Part shown: piece by piece, positions 43,839 through 54,725 of the stretch
How the letters are laid out: every line of letters begins with the position of its first letter
How positions within the stretch are numbered: position 1 is the stretch's first letter
Assembly (NCBI RefSeq): GCF_963678635.1
Contig: NC_087069.1
Location: 16,158,660 to 16,222,659 of the forward strand
DNA length: 64,000 nucleotides
Direction: 5' to 3'
Source: Symsagittifera roscoffensis
Lineage: Eukaryota; Xenacoelomorpha; Acoela; Convolutidae
Program-made: the position numbers and the translations under genes
Notes under the pieces: generated by a model
Seen by the model: only the letters and a program-made list of their open reading frames with translations
The model's database searches: none
What the model was told of the DNA's origin: nothing

Positions 43839-46543
43839 TTATCTAGTCTTTGATCGTGACTTCCTCAGCTCTATCAGCTTGTTCAGCAGTTCCTTTCTCG
43901 CCTTCTCATCCAGGCCCGTTCCTATCAGAAGCGGTTCTCCAAACTTCACAACTGTGCCCCACAGTTCCTCCTTGAATTTGTCCAGCGTCGTCTCGCTGCC
44001 CACTTCTTGATTGAATTCCTTCAAGAACTCCTGCCAAGCATCGTCCTTCAGAGACCCCAGGAACATGTACCTATTTTCTTCGAAAGTATTCTTTTCCCTC
44101 TCCTCCGAGCTCAAGAGTATCATCCCCATATTGGAGGTCTCGCTCGCCAACGGCAATTCCAGATTCTTCCGGGGAGCGGCATCTGGCAATTCCATTCCCC
44201 CCAGATTCAGCAGCTTGTCCACCACCCTCAACTGTGCTGGGGTCGCCAATCTGATCCTGGCGATGCTCGTTCGGTGTTTGGGGGGTTCCGCTATGAGTCC
44301 AGGACTCCCCAGCAGCTTGAGAGGTCTATAGTTGATGGGTCCCATGATCGCTTTCGTGGGAATTCCGGTCAGGTCCGCGGTCTCCATCAGTTTTGCTCTC
44401 GAGAAGTGCGTCTCATGAGCCTTCAACCAGTCCACGCAATGATGTCTGCTCGAGTCTTCGTGCGACACTCGTTCAATACCCAGAGTCTCCGCCAATTCTC
44501 GCCTGCATTCCAAGCCTTCTAGGTCCAGCCCTTTCACCTTCTCTGGATATCTCAAGCGAGCGGTTTCCATAGGCCTTTCCACCCGCTTGCTCTCTGCCAC
44601 TACCACTGAGGATATTGCCGAACCTGGAGGCGTTGATGACGTCACCTCCTCAGACTCCATCGGCGTGGCACTCGGCAATCTGGCCTGGTTGCTCCTTGAG
44701 CTGTCTCTAGTGTCGACCCGCGGTCCCAAGCGACCAGACAAGGCCCTCGAGGCAAGGAATGGTGGGTTCGGAGGTGGCCCTAATGTGAATTGGGCCGTCT
44801 CTAGCAGATCCGCCTCTAGCGCATTTATGTGTCTTTGAAAGACGTCATTTAGCCACTCTGCTCCCCTCGGTCTATCGAAGTGGATTCCATCATTGGAGGT
44901 GTCCTCAGGGAATCCCGCTTGCTCCATGCGCTCCGCCACGTCCAACAGTCCGACGGGGAGCACACTCTTCCGGTGGATTTCTCGGATCACCCTATTTAGG
45001 TTGCGCACCTTCTCGTTCATTTCCAAGGCGTGCTGATCGAACTTCATGTTATAAGGGACAGTACATACTGTCAACAGGATGGCGTCCATCTGGATCCTCA
45101 GCTCCTCAAGAAGGCAGCTCATCTTGTCGTGCAGCCTCGTTATTTTCCTTGCTTCTCCCTTGATACATCATTCGTCCCGATCATCAGGGTCACCGTGTAC
45201 ACCTTAGTCATCCCTAGCATCTCAAGCGTTGCCAACATCTGTGGCGTGGCAGCTCCAGCGAAACTCAAGATTCCTGTCTGCCAGTGCGATTGGATCCGGG
45301 TCAACACCCGCACTAGGCTGTCCCCTATAATTAGGTGGACCGCGCCTTCTGGCACACGGGGTGGCGCAAGATATTCCACCCAGGCTGCATCATGAAAGCA
45401 ATCCTTCCTGGCTTTCTGTTCCGCATTCCAATCTAGCCGATTGTGCCTGTGGTACCTCTTCTCTGTGTTTTTCTTATAACTTGAGATCACGACGCTCCTG
45501 ACCGGCTGTTCCCTGCAAGTTGGGGGAAGCACCGGTCTTGCCGAACTTTCACGACTTCTCTGCCGCAGTTTCTCGCTCAGCTCCTTCAGACGCGATGAGC
45601 AGCCGCTCACCTGACTGTCACTCGAGGTCGAGGTAGGGGTATATCCCGGCAGTACCACATCCATCAGTGGGCGTATGGGTTGCGTCTCCAAGCTATGCAA
45701 GGAGGACGTTGCTTCATTCGGCATCCAGACTTCCAACCCTTCACTTATGTGTTCTCGAGCCTCGCGGTCAAGTTTGAACCGTCCTCTTGCCCTGGGGGCT
45801 CCATCCACTTCCATGCGTGACTCTGGCCTCGAGCTGGTAACCACTCGCTCTTTTGGCCTGGCTCCCTTCTGTGCGTCAAGTTCGCGTTGTCGTTGTTCTA
45901 TTCTCTCCATTTCCGACTTCAGTTGCTCACAATTTGCGGCATTCTCCCGCACCCTTAGCTCCTGCTGATGTTCAGCCCGCAGCATCTCAAGCAACCTCAG
46001 AGTCTGATCCCGTTCGTTGACCGCCTGGTCCCTTTCCAGCTGAACTTTTTCCCGATCCAGCTTTGCTTGATCCCGATCGAGGTTCGCCTTGTTCCTTTCC
46101 CTCTGCGTCTTCTCGAGCTCTTTCTTTAGAACACCAAGATCCGGATATGCCTCAGTTGTCTGTTGTGCTCGCGTCATCGCTGGCACCTTACTCGAGCTCT
46201 GGCCTGCAGATCTTGCTGATGGCCTGGATTGTAGTGGGAATTCTCCTGCGCCATATTCGGTATTGTTACTCAGGCCAGGATTCCTTGCCAAGTCAAAGCC
46301 CCTTACTCCTCCATCCACATTCCAAGACAACCATCTGGTCTGTTCCTGATTTGATATTCCCTCGGTGGTGTAGCCGACCATCAAGACAGCCTCCGTCGCA
46401 GACTCCCTGCATTCACCCTGTTCTTCCAACTGGAGGATGGCATTCAGCATTACCGCCATTCTCTCGTCTATTTGTGTATAATCCAGGTCCCTCAGGCGTC
46501 TGTACAGCTCATCGAGAGTAGGCTTCTTCAGGGCCGCGGGCAT
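43839..46543 (-). pseudogene. Accessory polyprotein of B: coiled coil, SGNH hydrolase and helical C-terminus, one frameshift
   Basis: The ATG at 46543 opens a 467-codon frame. It has a helical start, a long charged coiled coil (about residues 130-215), a Pro/Ser-rich linker, then SGNH block I GDSL (residues 407-410), FAGA near 430 and block III GTND (456-459). A frameshift at about 45130 then moves the frame. The rest (45122-43839, 427 codons) contains the catalytic DGIH at residues 78-81 of that segment, an AIMGPINYRPLK block shared with A, and the MFLGSLKDDAW block. All catalytic residues are present across the two frames. The likely activity is hydrolysis of an ester; the substrate is unknown. 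There is no signal peptide, so it is not envelope-like. Confidence 0.72.
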
Positions 46544-47103
46544 GATTTCCAGAACCTGTCTGCCATTCTCTGTGACTTCGGGATGTATTCAAGTATGTAC
46601 TAACCAGCTCAAGAATTAGCTTACCGACTCAAGTGTGTACTAACCAGCTCAAGAATTACCTTACCGACTCAAGTATCACCCAACTCAAGAATTCTCTAGA
46701 AATGTTCCCTTGCAAATACTTGCTGCAGGTGTCGATTATCGCGAGTTCAATCAAGATTTCTCTGTCTGTCTCTCGCTTGAGTATAGTTGGATTTTCAACT
46801 TTGTTTTCAAACTTGATCTGAAAACAGAAACCATATTAAGACTTGACATGTCATGTTCCTAACCTAGAAACCCCCTTTTTACCAGTATGGTTAAAATCTT
46901 ATCATTTTCATTTCACTTGAAACAATTCAATTGGAATTTCCTTAAAAACATGCAGATTCATTTTATGTTTTAGCACCGTTAATTCTTCTAAAATTCAATT
47001 GTCATGCCAATCGCGTCTTAAGATCCCTTTACCTGTGCCGCACCCCAGTACCTAACTCAAGACTCCTCCCTCACGCCCAACTCGAGACCCCCGTGTCCCC
47101 AAC
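46544..47103 (-). other. Spacer between gag-pol and the accessory region of B
   Basis: This is non-coding. It contains about 2.5 copies of a 40-bp repeat around CAAGTGTGTACTAACCAGCT (46587-46690). Upstream in element sense is a strong 3' splice-site-like TTTTCAG at 46824-46818, about 275 nt before the accessory ATG. One short upstream ATG (near 46565) opens a frame of only about a dozen codons. Confidence 0.6.
46818..46824 (-). promoter_or_regulatory. Candidate 3' splice site before the accessory polyprotein of B
   Basis: In element sense the site is a pyrimidine-rich run ending TTTTCAG, followed by ATC. A similar TTTTCTAG|ATC lies before A's accessory region (ends 25421). A spliced subgenomic RNA would explain how the second polyprotein is expressed. 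This is inference from motif and position only. Confidence 0.4.
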
Positions 47104-48582
47104 TCAGGCGATGCTCAAGTAGTATTTCTTGTGCAGATACACCATTATCTCAGTTTCCGCGAAGACTACGTGTAGGATAGCGTACAATTCCCTTGAGCTC
47201 AGTTTGCCCCTGTTTGGGTCATACACCGGCATTGAGACCTCCGTTATTCCTCTTTCAATCACGAATTCTCGTAGTCTTGTTAGTGCCAACATCACGTGTT
47301 CGGGATCAATTGTGTTCCTGTCATTGACCCTCGTCACAAGGAAGCACAGATATTTGCCCGGGACTTGTGCTACTGATGGTGGAAGCGCTGCCATCCCTCC
47401 CAGTCCTGGTCTCTGTCTGAACAGAAACTCCACGTTCTGGTACTCTCTTTTGAAGTCAGCTTCCAATCTTGATTTGAAACTCATGTCCGCCGTGATGCAG
47501 ATCGCGCTAGTCCTGTTTGACAGGATGAAGTCGCTATCCGTTATCATGATGTTTTCCGAGTACTCATTGGGTATTTCAAATTTCGTTTTGAAATTCCGAC
47601 CTATGGTAGGCTCTGGCTCTTCTTCCAGTTCCAATTTGCTTGTTTCTCTCACTTCCTTGAGCTTCTTTATCATCAAATTTTCGGTGTGGGTAAGTCCTAC
47701 CCCCACTCCCCGGACAAAAATATTTATCGACGTCCCCGTCAATGTGATCGGGTCTGAATTGTCCGGAGGAATGTCCAGTGGCCTGCCTGTTGCCGTCCAT
47801 CCTAAAAGAGGGTCCTCTGCCTTCATATAATTTGCCGATGATACGTCGACTTGTTGAATGCTTTGTCCTTCGCGGCTCTCGTCTTTGACATCGCACATCC
47901 ACTCTAGTATCCTCAAGTTCGTGTTCTCCCTCCTCTCTATCTCACTCTGTTCGAGATCCTTCTCCAATTCTGGCGTCGAGTAGTCTTCCTGCGGATAGTG
48001 TCCACCATCGTCAATGACCTGCCATTCCTCTTCGGCTTCCAGTTCGCCTGCACTCAGTAGTTCCTCGCCCAATTTGTCTGGCTGTATCTTATCGATCAAG
48101 AAGTCATCCCCGTATCTGTTGTACCTCATGCCAGTCCATTTACGATTGCCAGTCCTGGTTCCCGGTGGTATTGGTCGATCTGGCTCCATCCACTTCGGCA
48201 CCTCATCTTGCTCCGGGTCGTTCCAGTCTTCTTCTACAAACGATCCTGCTTCAGACTCCACCTCTGTCTTTTCATTGTTGTCCAAACTCAAGTTCTCATT
48301 ACCATCATTTTTCTCTCTGGTGCCTTTTTCATTCACTTCACACGCTGGCTCTACCACCAGGTACTCGAGACCCTCCATGTCCTTCGGTATGCACCAATCC
48401 TCCGGGGACGGGACGTGAGGCTTCAGATTTTCATAATGTGCCGCTCGCCCAGTACTCAAGCGATAGAACCGTCCCTGTTGATGAACTTCCGTTATCATGA
48501 ATGGTCCCCTCCACTTCTTGAGTAGTTTTTTTGTTCCCGTGGGCGGTATGACATTTTGGAAGACCCACACGTATTGGCCCAC
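47104..48582 (-). CDS. Element B gag-pol C-terminus: GPY/F module, linker and macrodomain-like domain
   Basis: This 492-codon frame is reached from the integrase core by a frameshift near 48560. Residues 1-56 form the GPY/F module of Ty3/gypsy integrases (WRGPFMITEV, then YENLKPH). An acidic linker follows, with RYGDDF and the GVGVGLTHTEN block. Residues 346-492 align by pattern with TARG1-type macrodomains: a first strand near ITADMSF, GKYLCFLVTR where TARG1 has its catalytic lysine loop, TEVSMPVYDPNRG where TARG1 has the SMPRIGCGLD loop, and a final strand EIMVYLH. The catalytic Lys and Asp and the Gly-rich loops are replaced, so binding or a structural role is more likely than ADP-ribose hydrolysis. 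Confidence 0.68.
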   Translation of the reverse strand: MGQYVWVFQNVIPPTGTKKLLKKWRGPFMITEVHQQGRFYRLSTGRAAHYENLKPHVPSPEDWCIPKDMEGLEYLVVEPACEVNEKGTREKNDGNENLSLDNNEKTEVESEAGSFVEEDWNDPEQDEVPKWMEPDRPIPPGTRTGNRKWTGMRYNRYGDDFLIDKIQPDKLGEELLSAGELEAEEEWQVIDDGGHYPQEDYSTPELEKDLEQSEIERRENTNLRILEWMCDVKDESREGQSIQQVDVSSANYMKAEDPLLGWTATGRPLDIPPDNSDPITLTGTSINIFVRGVGVGLTHTENLMIKKLKEVRETSKLELEEEPEPTIGRNFKTKFEIPNEYSENIMITDSDFILSNRTSAICITADMSFKSRLEADFKREYQNVEFLFRQRPGLGGMAALPPSVAQVPGKYLCFLVTRVNDRNTIDPEHVMLALTRLREFVIERGITEVSMPVYDPNRGKLSSRELYAILHVVFAETEIMVYLHKKYYLSIA

Positions 48583-49646
48583 TTCATATGGCTTTGCTTG
48601 TAATATTTTTTTTTGTCATATTTTCTACGTTGCCTCATTTGCGCTTGCGCCGTGTTTCTCCGGCATAGCTCGTTTAGCTCTTGTTGTCTTTTGATCGCTT
48701 CTTTCACGTATGCCTGAGGCGACGTCCTTTTCCCCTCGTATTCCGGGTAAAACAATGTCAGAGGCATTGCTCTCTCCCTGCCCGTCAACATCATGAAGGG
48801 ACTGATGCCCGTCGTTGAGTGCTGTGTACTGTTGTAGGCCCCTACTACCTGTGGCAGGTATTTATCCCAGTCCGTCATGTATCTTGAGCAGTACACCCTT
48901 AACATGTTGACCAGTGTCCTGTTCTGTCTCTCTACCAACCCGTTGGTCTGTGGATGGTAGGTTGTCGAGTGTGCTTGAGCAATGTGCGATCTCCTCATCA
49001 ATTCTTTTGTCAAGTCCCCCACAAAAGCTTTGCCGTTGTCCGACTGGAAAGTCATTGGACAACCATACCGCGATATCCAATGCGTTATCAGATGATCACA
49101 TTACTCCTCGGCCGAGGCTGTCTGGCACGGAACCGCTTCCGCCAACTTTGTGAAGTGATCTATTATAACCAGTATCTGGTTATATCCCGACTCCGTCATG
49201 CAGATTTTTTGATGGTCTATCTGCACCACTTCATTGAACTCTGAGCTCTCGACGGACTTGAGGGGAAACTTCATCTTTCTTGGGTCTTTTACCTGGAGGC
49301 ATGCCAGGCAGGCATTCACCCATCTCTCGCAGGCTTTTCTCATTCCTGGCCAATCAAACCTGTGAAGTATCCTTTGTTGTACTTTATCTATCCCCTGGTG
49401 CCCCATCTGGTCGTGCGATCTGAAAAGCACCTCCGTTTGATACAACTGTGGTAGTATGATGAGGTTGTGTTTGTGTAATATCTTCTCCTCATCTTTCCTC
49501 TTGCATGCTACCACTCCATCAGCTGTGTGGTAGAGTAAGTCTTTCTTTTCTTTGTAGAACTGGCTCAAGATCTTGTAGCTGTCTTCCTCGAGTTCCCCCT
49601 TCTCCTTGACCCCCGGCTGGATCCATTTGGAGAGGTTACTTGTCAT
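48495..49646 (-). pseudogene. Element B integrase, zinc-binding and catalytic core
   Basis: The zinc-binding domain (HDQMGH ... CLAC) and the first catalytic Asp (QIDHQK) lie in 49101-49646, which ends at a TAA (49101-49103) after TASAEE. The same frame continues at 49055 with QSDNGK and VERQNR, completing the D, D, E triad. After about 48600 the frame is lost and the GPY/F module continues in another. Integrase inserts the element's cDNA into host DNA. The TAA and the frameshift inactivate this copy. Confidence 0.87.
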
Positions 49647-50774
49647 TTTGTCATTCTTTTGGGCTCTTATTAGGTCTTACAGCCTGTATCTCGCCTTGAC
49701 ATGCTCCTTTAGCGCCATGATCTGTCCATTCATCTCACAAGGGTTGTGGATGTCATCACTCAGCTTCACGCATATCACCCTTTTCACGATTTTCATATCA
49801 TTTTCTGGCACCAGATTCGTTCTGACGTTTGAGTTGCATGATAGTCCCTGAATGGCTTCCTTGAAACCGCAATTTTCTCAAGTTCTTCACCACCTCGTAT
49901 CTCCTGTATGTCCAGATTGTACGTTCCTGAAGATGAATCCGTCTGTAACTCCCTGTCGTGGTGCCTTGTCTTCTCTTCCGCCAATATCATGCACAGACTG
50001 TCTTGGTTTTCGCGGCTCTCATCCGAGTCTTCATCCCATCCTTCACGCTCCCCGGACAATTCTCCTTCTCCGGTTTCTTCTTCCGTGAACATGGAACACT
50101 CCCCGGACTCTTCACCTAATCCCAGGTGTTCAGTATCTTCTTTGAACGTCACTTTCTTTTTCCTAACCTTGGTCTGCTCCAGAATGTTTTTCAACTAGTG
50201 ACCGCACGACATCTTTGCTGTCAGTGACGCTTCCTCTTGAGGAGTCAGTTTTGTTCACTATTTCTTTTCTCCGAAGTATAGTGACTTCCGGTTCCTCTTG
50301 GCCCTTCTCTTGGATCACGGGCTTATCATCTGATAGTTTCTCGAGCAACCTCATTAAGTCATCATCTATCTGTGCAGTTCCTGCTTCTACCTGGTTAAGA
50401 TCATAGCCTTTTGCCTTGAGCGTCTCCCTCACGATCTTCGACTTGAGTATTATCTCTATCGGAATCCTTCTGCTCTTCTTCAAGATGGTCTTTTCTGGAG
50501 GTTCTTTAGGTAATTCAGGATGATCTTCAATCGGTTTGCCTGATTTGTCCAGCCATCTCGTGAGTTGAAGACTGTCGTACGTTTCCTTGTCCATGAAGGA
50601 GAAGCCATCTTTGATTTCAGGTCTGTCTGCCTCTCTTTGCTCTTGTCTCTCATAGAACTCCGTCTTCTTACTCAAGCTGTCAGCATTCTGATGTTTATCT
50701 CGTGTTCTATGCTCAATTATCATGTTGTATCCCTCCAGGCAAACTATCCACCTCCCAATGTAACTTTGTTCCAT
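49647..50774 (-). pseudogene. Element B end of RNase H and long acidic linker
   Basis: Bases 50163-50774 encode the end of RNase H and the first part of the linker. A frameshift near 50180 moves to 49793-50194, which has acidic LSGEREGWDEDSDES and similar stretches. A later frame return and a TAA at 49677-49679 precede the integrase block. The linker of over 300 residues is present in A, B and C and so is a family trait. I recognise no domain in it. Confidence 0.75.
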
Positions 50775-50777
50775 TGA

Positions 50778-53700
50778 TTACGTTTTCAGCCAGCTCAGTG
50801 CTCGGTTGTCGACTCGCAACTTGAATGGCTCACTGCCCAGGTATGCCCTGTATTTCTCGACAAAGGTAACCACCGCGAACATCTCTGCTTTCGGTGCTCC
50901 GTACTTCATTTCCGTGTCACTCAGGACTTTGCTCCCGTACGCTATTGGTCTCAAGACTGTCTTCCCATTCCATTCTTGTTCTTGATGGAGAATCCCAGAA
51001 ATCGCGACTACCGACGCATCCGTGTCCTGCACGTACATCCCTTTCTCAGTCGGCATACCCAGTACTGGTGCCTCACATAGCTCTTTCTTTATTCTCTGGA
51101 ATGACTCTTCTGCTGCGTTGTTCCACGTGAACTTCTTGCCCTTGTGTCTCATTAATTGTTGCATCGGGTATACCTTGTCCGCATAGCCTTTGATGAACTC
51201 TCTATAATAGTTAGCGAAACCCAGGAAGCTCATCAACTGGGGTTCTGTCTTCGGTGATTTCCAGATTAGGACTGCTTCCACGGCGTCCGGATCAGGTCTG
51301 ATGCCGTGCTTGTCTACCATCCTGCCCAAGTATTTTATTGAGTCCTTGAGTATCTCGCACTTTGATGGTTTACACTTTAGTCCCGACCTTTTCATGCATG
51401 CAAACACTTCGTCAAGTCTCTCAATGTGGTCTTCCAGTGTGGGCGTCGCTATTACCACGTCATCCACGTAGCACATTACCAGATTGCCATACTTCTTCGT
51501 CACGCCTATCAGCGCGTGTGCCATCAACCGCTGAAACGTGGCTGTGGCATCGCAAAGTCCAAAAGGCATCCGTTTCCATTGAAACAGACCCAACTCGCAG
51601 TTAAACCCTGTTTTGTCCCTGTCCTGCTTCCTTTGTAGTATCTGCCAAAAGGCCGAGCCTAAATCAAGAGTCGTAAAAAATTTTGCATCACCTAACTTCG
51701 AGAGGCTCTCATCAATCCTAGGTATGGGATAGGCATCCTTCACCATGACGGAGTTCAGGTATCGAAAGTCACAACAAAACCTCAACTGGTCGCCTTTCTT
51801 TTTGGCCATCACTACTCCACACGCCCACGGTGACTTGGATGGTTCTATCATGTCATACTCTAGTAACGTCTCGATTTCTTTTCTACACGCCTCCGATTTG
51901 TGTGGGGTCATGCGCATCGCCCCCTCCCTGTGCGGTACCGCGTTCTCATCAAGTTCTATTTCATGCTCAACAAAATTACAACACCCGATATCCGCTTTAT
52001 GCCTCGAAAAAACTTCCTCGTTCCGCTCTAGTACGTCCTTGATGGCTTCGAGCTGTTCATCTTTCAGTTTGACCCTCAAATGTTCAATCACCGGCAGAAC
52101 CGGTTTATCAGTTTGCATTTCATCTAGTGTGGGCCGCTCTGGAAAGTTCGAACAGCTCGACAGCCCATCGTCCGTCTCTGACTTAAGTGATTTAACAAGA
52201 CCTGAAGAATTTTTTATTTTCTGCAATCGTCTCAAGATACAAATTTTGTCCCTATGATTGGGACAATCAACAACTTCATTTTGTTTTGAGTTCTCAGTCG
52301 TTTCATATCGGGTTTTAACCGGTAAAGCATATCCCAGTTTCCTCCCTCTCTGTATCGTGATCGGTATATCAAGAGTATTCAACAAGACACTGACGCAGAG
52401 GCCGCTCTTCGTTATCGAGAAGGATCTTCCTAAAACAGCAGCACTTTGACTATTAGGGTTCGGAACTATACACACTTGCTTGTTGTCATTTAGTTCATTG
52501 TAATTTTTCATCCTCAAGCCTACGATTGCCGCTTCATTCGCCTTTAGCCTCACCCTCCTACTCAAGAATACCGGTGCTTTGGTTTCATTTGCCATGATTA
52601 AATTTACCGGTTTTATTGCGTACCTCATATCCGGGTTCCGTATCCTGAACATTGCGTTATTTAGATCAATTGTTACGTCGAAATTCCTGATGAAGTCTCT
52701 GCCCAAAATGAATCGGTCAGATTCATCTAGGTTTTCTACCACGAGAAAGCTCATCCACAGGTTACGTTCCCCCAAATTGAGGGCTATTATCGGCGTCCTG
52801 CCCAGCACCCGAAGGGCCCCTTTGTTTGCAGTTGACAGCCGTATTCTCGAGTCTATCAAATCACCTTTGTCAAAGCCCATCCGTTCCCAAGTTTTGATTG
52901 GTATGACGCTCAAGACTGCTCCCGTATCAAGTAACCCACGTAACTGAATCTTTTTGCCATTTATGTCTAGCACGTGCCCTGTCACATCTGCCTCCGTCCC
53001 GATGTGCATCGCATCTTCTTCAAGCATGGCGCAGTGTCCAATCGATCTCACTTTCAACTCTTCTTTCCCTACGTAGATTTGCCCAATTAGGTCTTCGTCA
53101 CATGTTATCATTGTCTTGGTATAGATGTTGATTCCATCTATATTTAGCATCACCTCGTGTGGACCATAAGCTTCAGTACACCTGTTATCAACACGTACCG
53201 ACTTGCTGCTCCCTCTCGTGAGTAGTGCTCTCAATGCTCTAGAAGTCGTTTGTGGGCTTATACAACTCAAGTAATCTGCGTACACGTCATTGGGCATTAT
53301 TGTCTGGTCGCTCGGTTCGCTCAAGTTTCTGGTTACCTCGTGGCCGCCCACTGTGATTATCGACATTATTCTAGGCCCGATTTTCGATATGCCGAATGGC
53401 TTTCCCGTCACCATTTTTACAGTGTTACAATTCCCGGTCTTTGTCGAGCCCGGTACAGCCTCTGGTGTTGGTTTTGATCCAGCTAATGCTTCGTTGAAAT
53501 TCTGTCTTTCGATCTCCAGCTTTAGTCGTTGCTCTATTTCTTTCGCAGCCAGATCCTGTTTCACTTTGTTCATTGCTTCCGTCGCCGCTTTCTCATAATT
53601 TATCTCTAGAGAATTCCCGGCTGCGGATTCTATCGCACCATTAACTTGTGTTACAGCTTTCACTGTTTTCGTCGGCAATTCCGTGCTTGGTGCTCCTAAG

Positions 53701-54122
53701 TTCCTAGATTCAAACTCGTTTTGTCTATTCCGCTGATTCTGCACCGCCGCTAATGCCAACTTATGTTTGGGGTGACTCTGGTACTTGACCGCTTCCCAGA
53801 ACAAGGGACAATCCATTCTGAAGTGCCCTTCTTGGTTACAGAAGAAGCACCTCGCGCCTATCTTGATGATTAAGCCACTATAGTACTCGTGTTCCTCCAT
53901 CTGGCTCATGTCCTCCTCATCCGGTGCGTATCCTAGACTCTTCATGCCTTGTTTGTATGTTGTGCAGTCAGCCACGTGGTGATCCGCCGACCCGCAGTTC
54001 GCGCACGATCTGCGCTTGCCCATCTCATCTCTAGGCTTGTACCATGACGACCTCTGAGGTTGGCTTCCCCCTTGCGTGTTTCTGTTTTCTGAATATGAGT
54101 ATTTCATGGGCTTCATCAGCAT
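50778..54122 (-). CDS. Element B nucleocapsid, protease, reverse transcriptase and RNase H
   Basis: This 1,114-codon open frame is the longest intact block in the window. CCHC knuckles lie at residues 40-53 and 92-105 and the retropepsin DTGA at 399-402. RT spans about residues 690-950 with YVDD at 885-888, and RNase H begins near residue 1000 with QDTDASVV. It is preceded by a TAA at 54126-54128 where C has sense codons. It is followed by a TAA at 50775-50777 replacing a tyrosine conserved in A and C, so RNase H loses its end. The first methionine is not a natural start; the block is part of one gag-pol polyprotein. Confidence 0.9.
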   Translation of the reverse strand: MLMKPMKYSYSENRNTQGGSQPQRSSWYKPRDEMGKRRSCANCGSADHHVADCTTYKQGMKSLGYAPDEEDMSQMEEHEYYSGLIIKIGARCFFCNQEGHFRMDCPLFWEAVKYQSHPKHKLALAAVQNQRNRQNEFESRNLGAPSTELPTKTVKAVTQVNGAIESAAGNSLEINYEKAATEAMNKVKQDLAAKEIEQRLKLEIERQNFNEALAGSKPTPEAVPGSTKTGNCNTVKMVTGKPFGISKIGPRIMSIITVGGHEVTRNLSEPSDQTIMPNDVYADYLSCISPQTTSRALRALLTRGSSKSVRVDNRCTEAYGPHEVMLNIDGINIYTKTMITCDEDLIGQIYVGKEELKVRSIGHCAMLEEDAMHIGTEADVTGHVLDINGKKIQLRGLLDTGAVLSVIPIKTWERMGFDKGDLIDSRIRLSTANKGALRVLGRTPIIALNLGERNLWMSFLVVENLDESDRFILGRDFIRNFDVTIDLNNAMFRIRNPDMRYAIKPVNLIMANETKAPVFLSRRVRLKANEAAIVGLRMKNYNELNDNKQVCIVPNPNSQSAAVLGRSFSITKSGLCVSVLLNTLDIPITIQRGRKLGYALPVKTRYETTENSKQNEVVDCPNHRDKICILRRLQKIKNSSGLVKSLKSETDDGLSSCSNFPERPTLDEMQTDKPVLPVIEHLRVKLKDEQLEAIKDVLERNEEVFSRHKADIGCCNFVEHEIELDENAVPHREGAMRMTPHKSEACRKEIETLLEYDMIEPSKSPWACGVVMAKKKGDQLRFCCDFRYLNSVMVKDAYPIPRIDESLSKLGDAKFFTTLDLGSAFWQILQRKQDRDKTGFNCELGLFQWKRMPFGLCDATATFQRLMAHALIGVTKKYGNLVMCYVDDVVIATPTLEDHIERLDEVFACMKRSGLKCKPSKCEILKDSIKYLGRMVDKHGIRPDPDAVEAVLIWKSPKTEPQLMSFLGFANYYREFIKGYADKVYPMQQLMRHKGKKFTWNNAAEESFQRIKKELCEAPVLGMPTEKGMYVQDTDASVVAISGILHQEQEWNGKTVLRPIAYGSKVLSDTEMKYGAPKAEMFAVVTFVEKYRAYLGSEPFKLRVDNRALSWLKT

Positions 54123-54125
54123 GCA

Positions 54126-54725
54126 TTAGATTGATTTCTGTCTCATTTCTTCTGGGGTTGGTGCGCTGTCTTTCGACAATGTGTAGTATGTTGCTAACAT
54201 TGTTCTTAAGTCATCACTTTTTACCCCATCAATGAACTTCGAGGCAATGCTAATGTTTCTTCTGTTTGTCGACTCCTCTGGGTCACTCCTTCTTCTCAAG
54301 CTCTCAAGGTCATCTAGGAACCGATCAATTGACTCTTCGTCCCTCTGCCTTCTCTTTTCAAATCGCATCATCGCTTGGTGACCCTTCATGCCTGACCCGA
54401 ATCGATTCAGCAATATCTCGAAGATCTTGTCCGCGGTATCGCGTTCTTCTTCTTTCTTTGCAACCACGCATTTTAATGCCGTGCCTTCCAAGTTGCTGAG
54501 TACGGCTGCGCATGCTTGTCTTTCATCATCTAAGTTATCTTGCTCTAGGTGTAATCTCATCACTTCCACCCAAGTGTCAATGCATCCATCGGAGTCGTCT
54601 TTGAATTCTTTTGGCTTCTTGAAAGTCTTTGTTGATTTTCCGTCTCTCCTATCACTCGAGTCAGTGTTCCTCGTGGCGAAGGCCTCTAGAATCCTGTTCA
54701 TCATCTCCCAAGTGCTTGCCGCCAC
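54126..54725 (-). pseudogene. Element B capsid segment
   Basis: This is the capsid-like gag domain with DTWVEVMRLHLEQ, FEKRRQRDEES and DGVKSDDLRTML, nearly identical to C. It is in the pol frame but out of frame with the gag N-terminus because of a small insertion near 54715, and it ends at the TAA 54126-54128. Confidence 0.85.

Noticed and set aside
40494-46543. Accessory region as an envelope gene
   Set aside because: It has no signal peptide, no convincing terminal transmembrane anchor and no furin-type site; the recognisable domain is an SGNH hydrolase.
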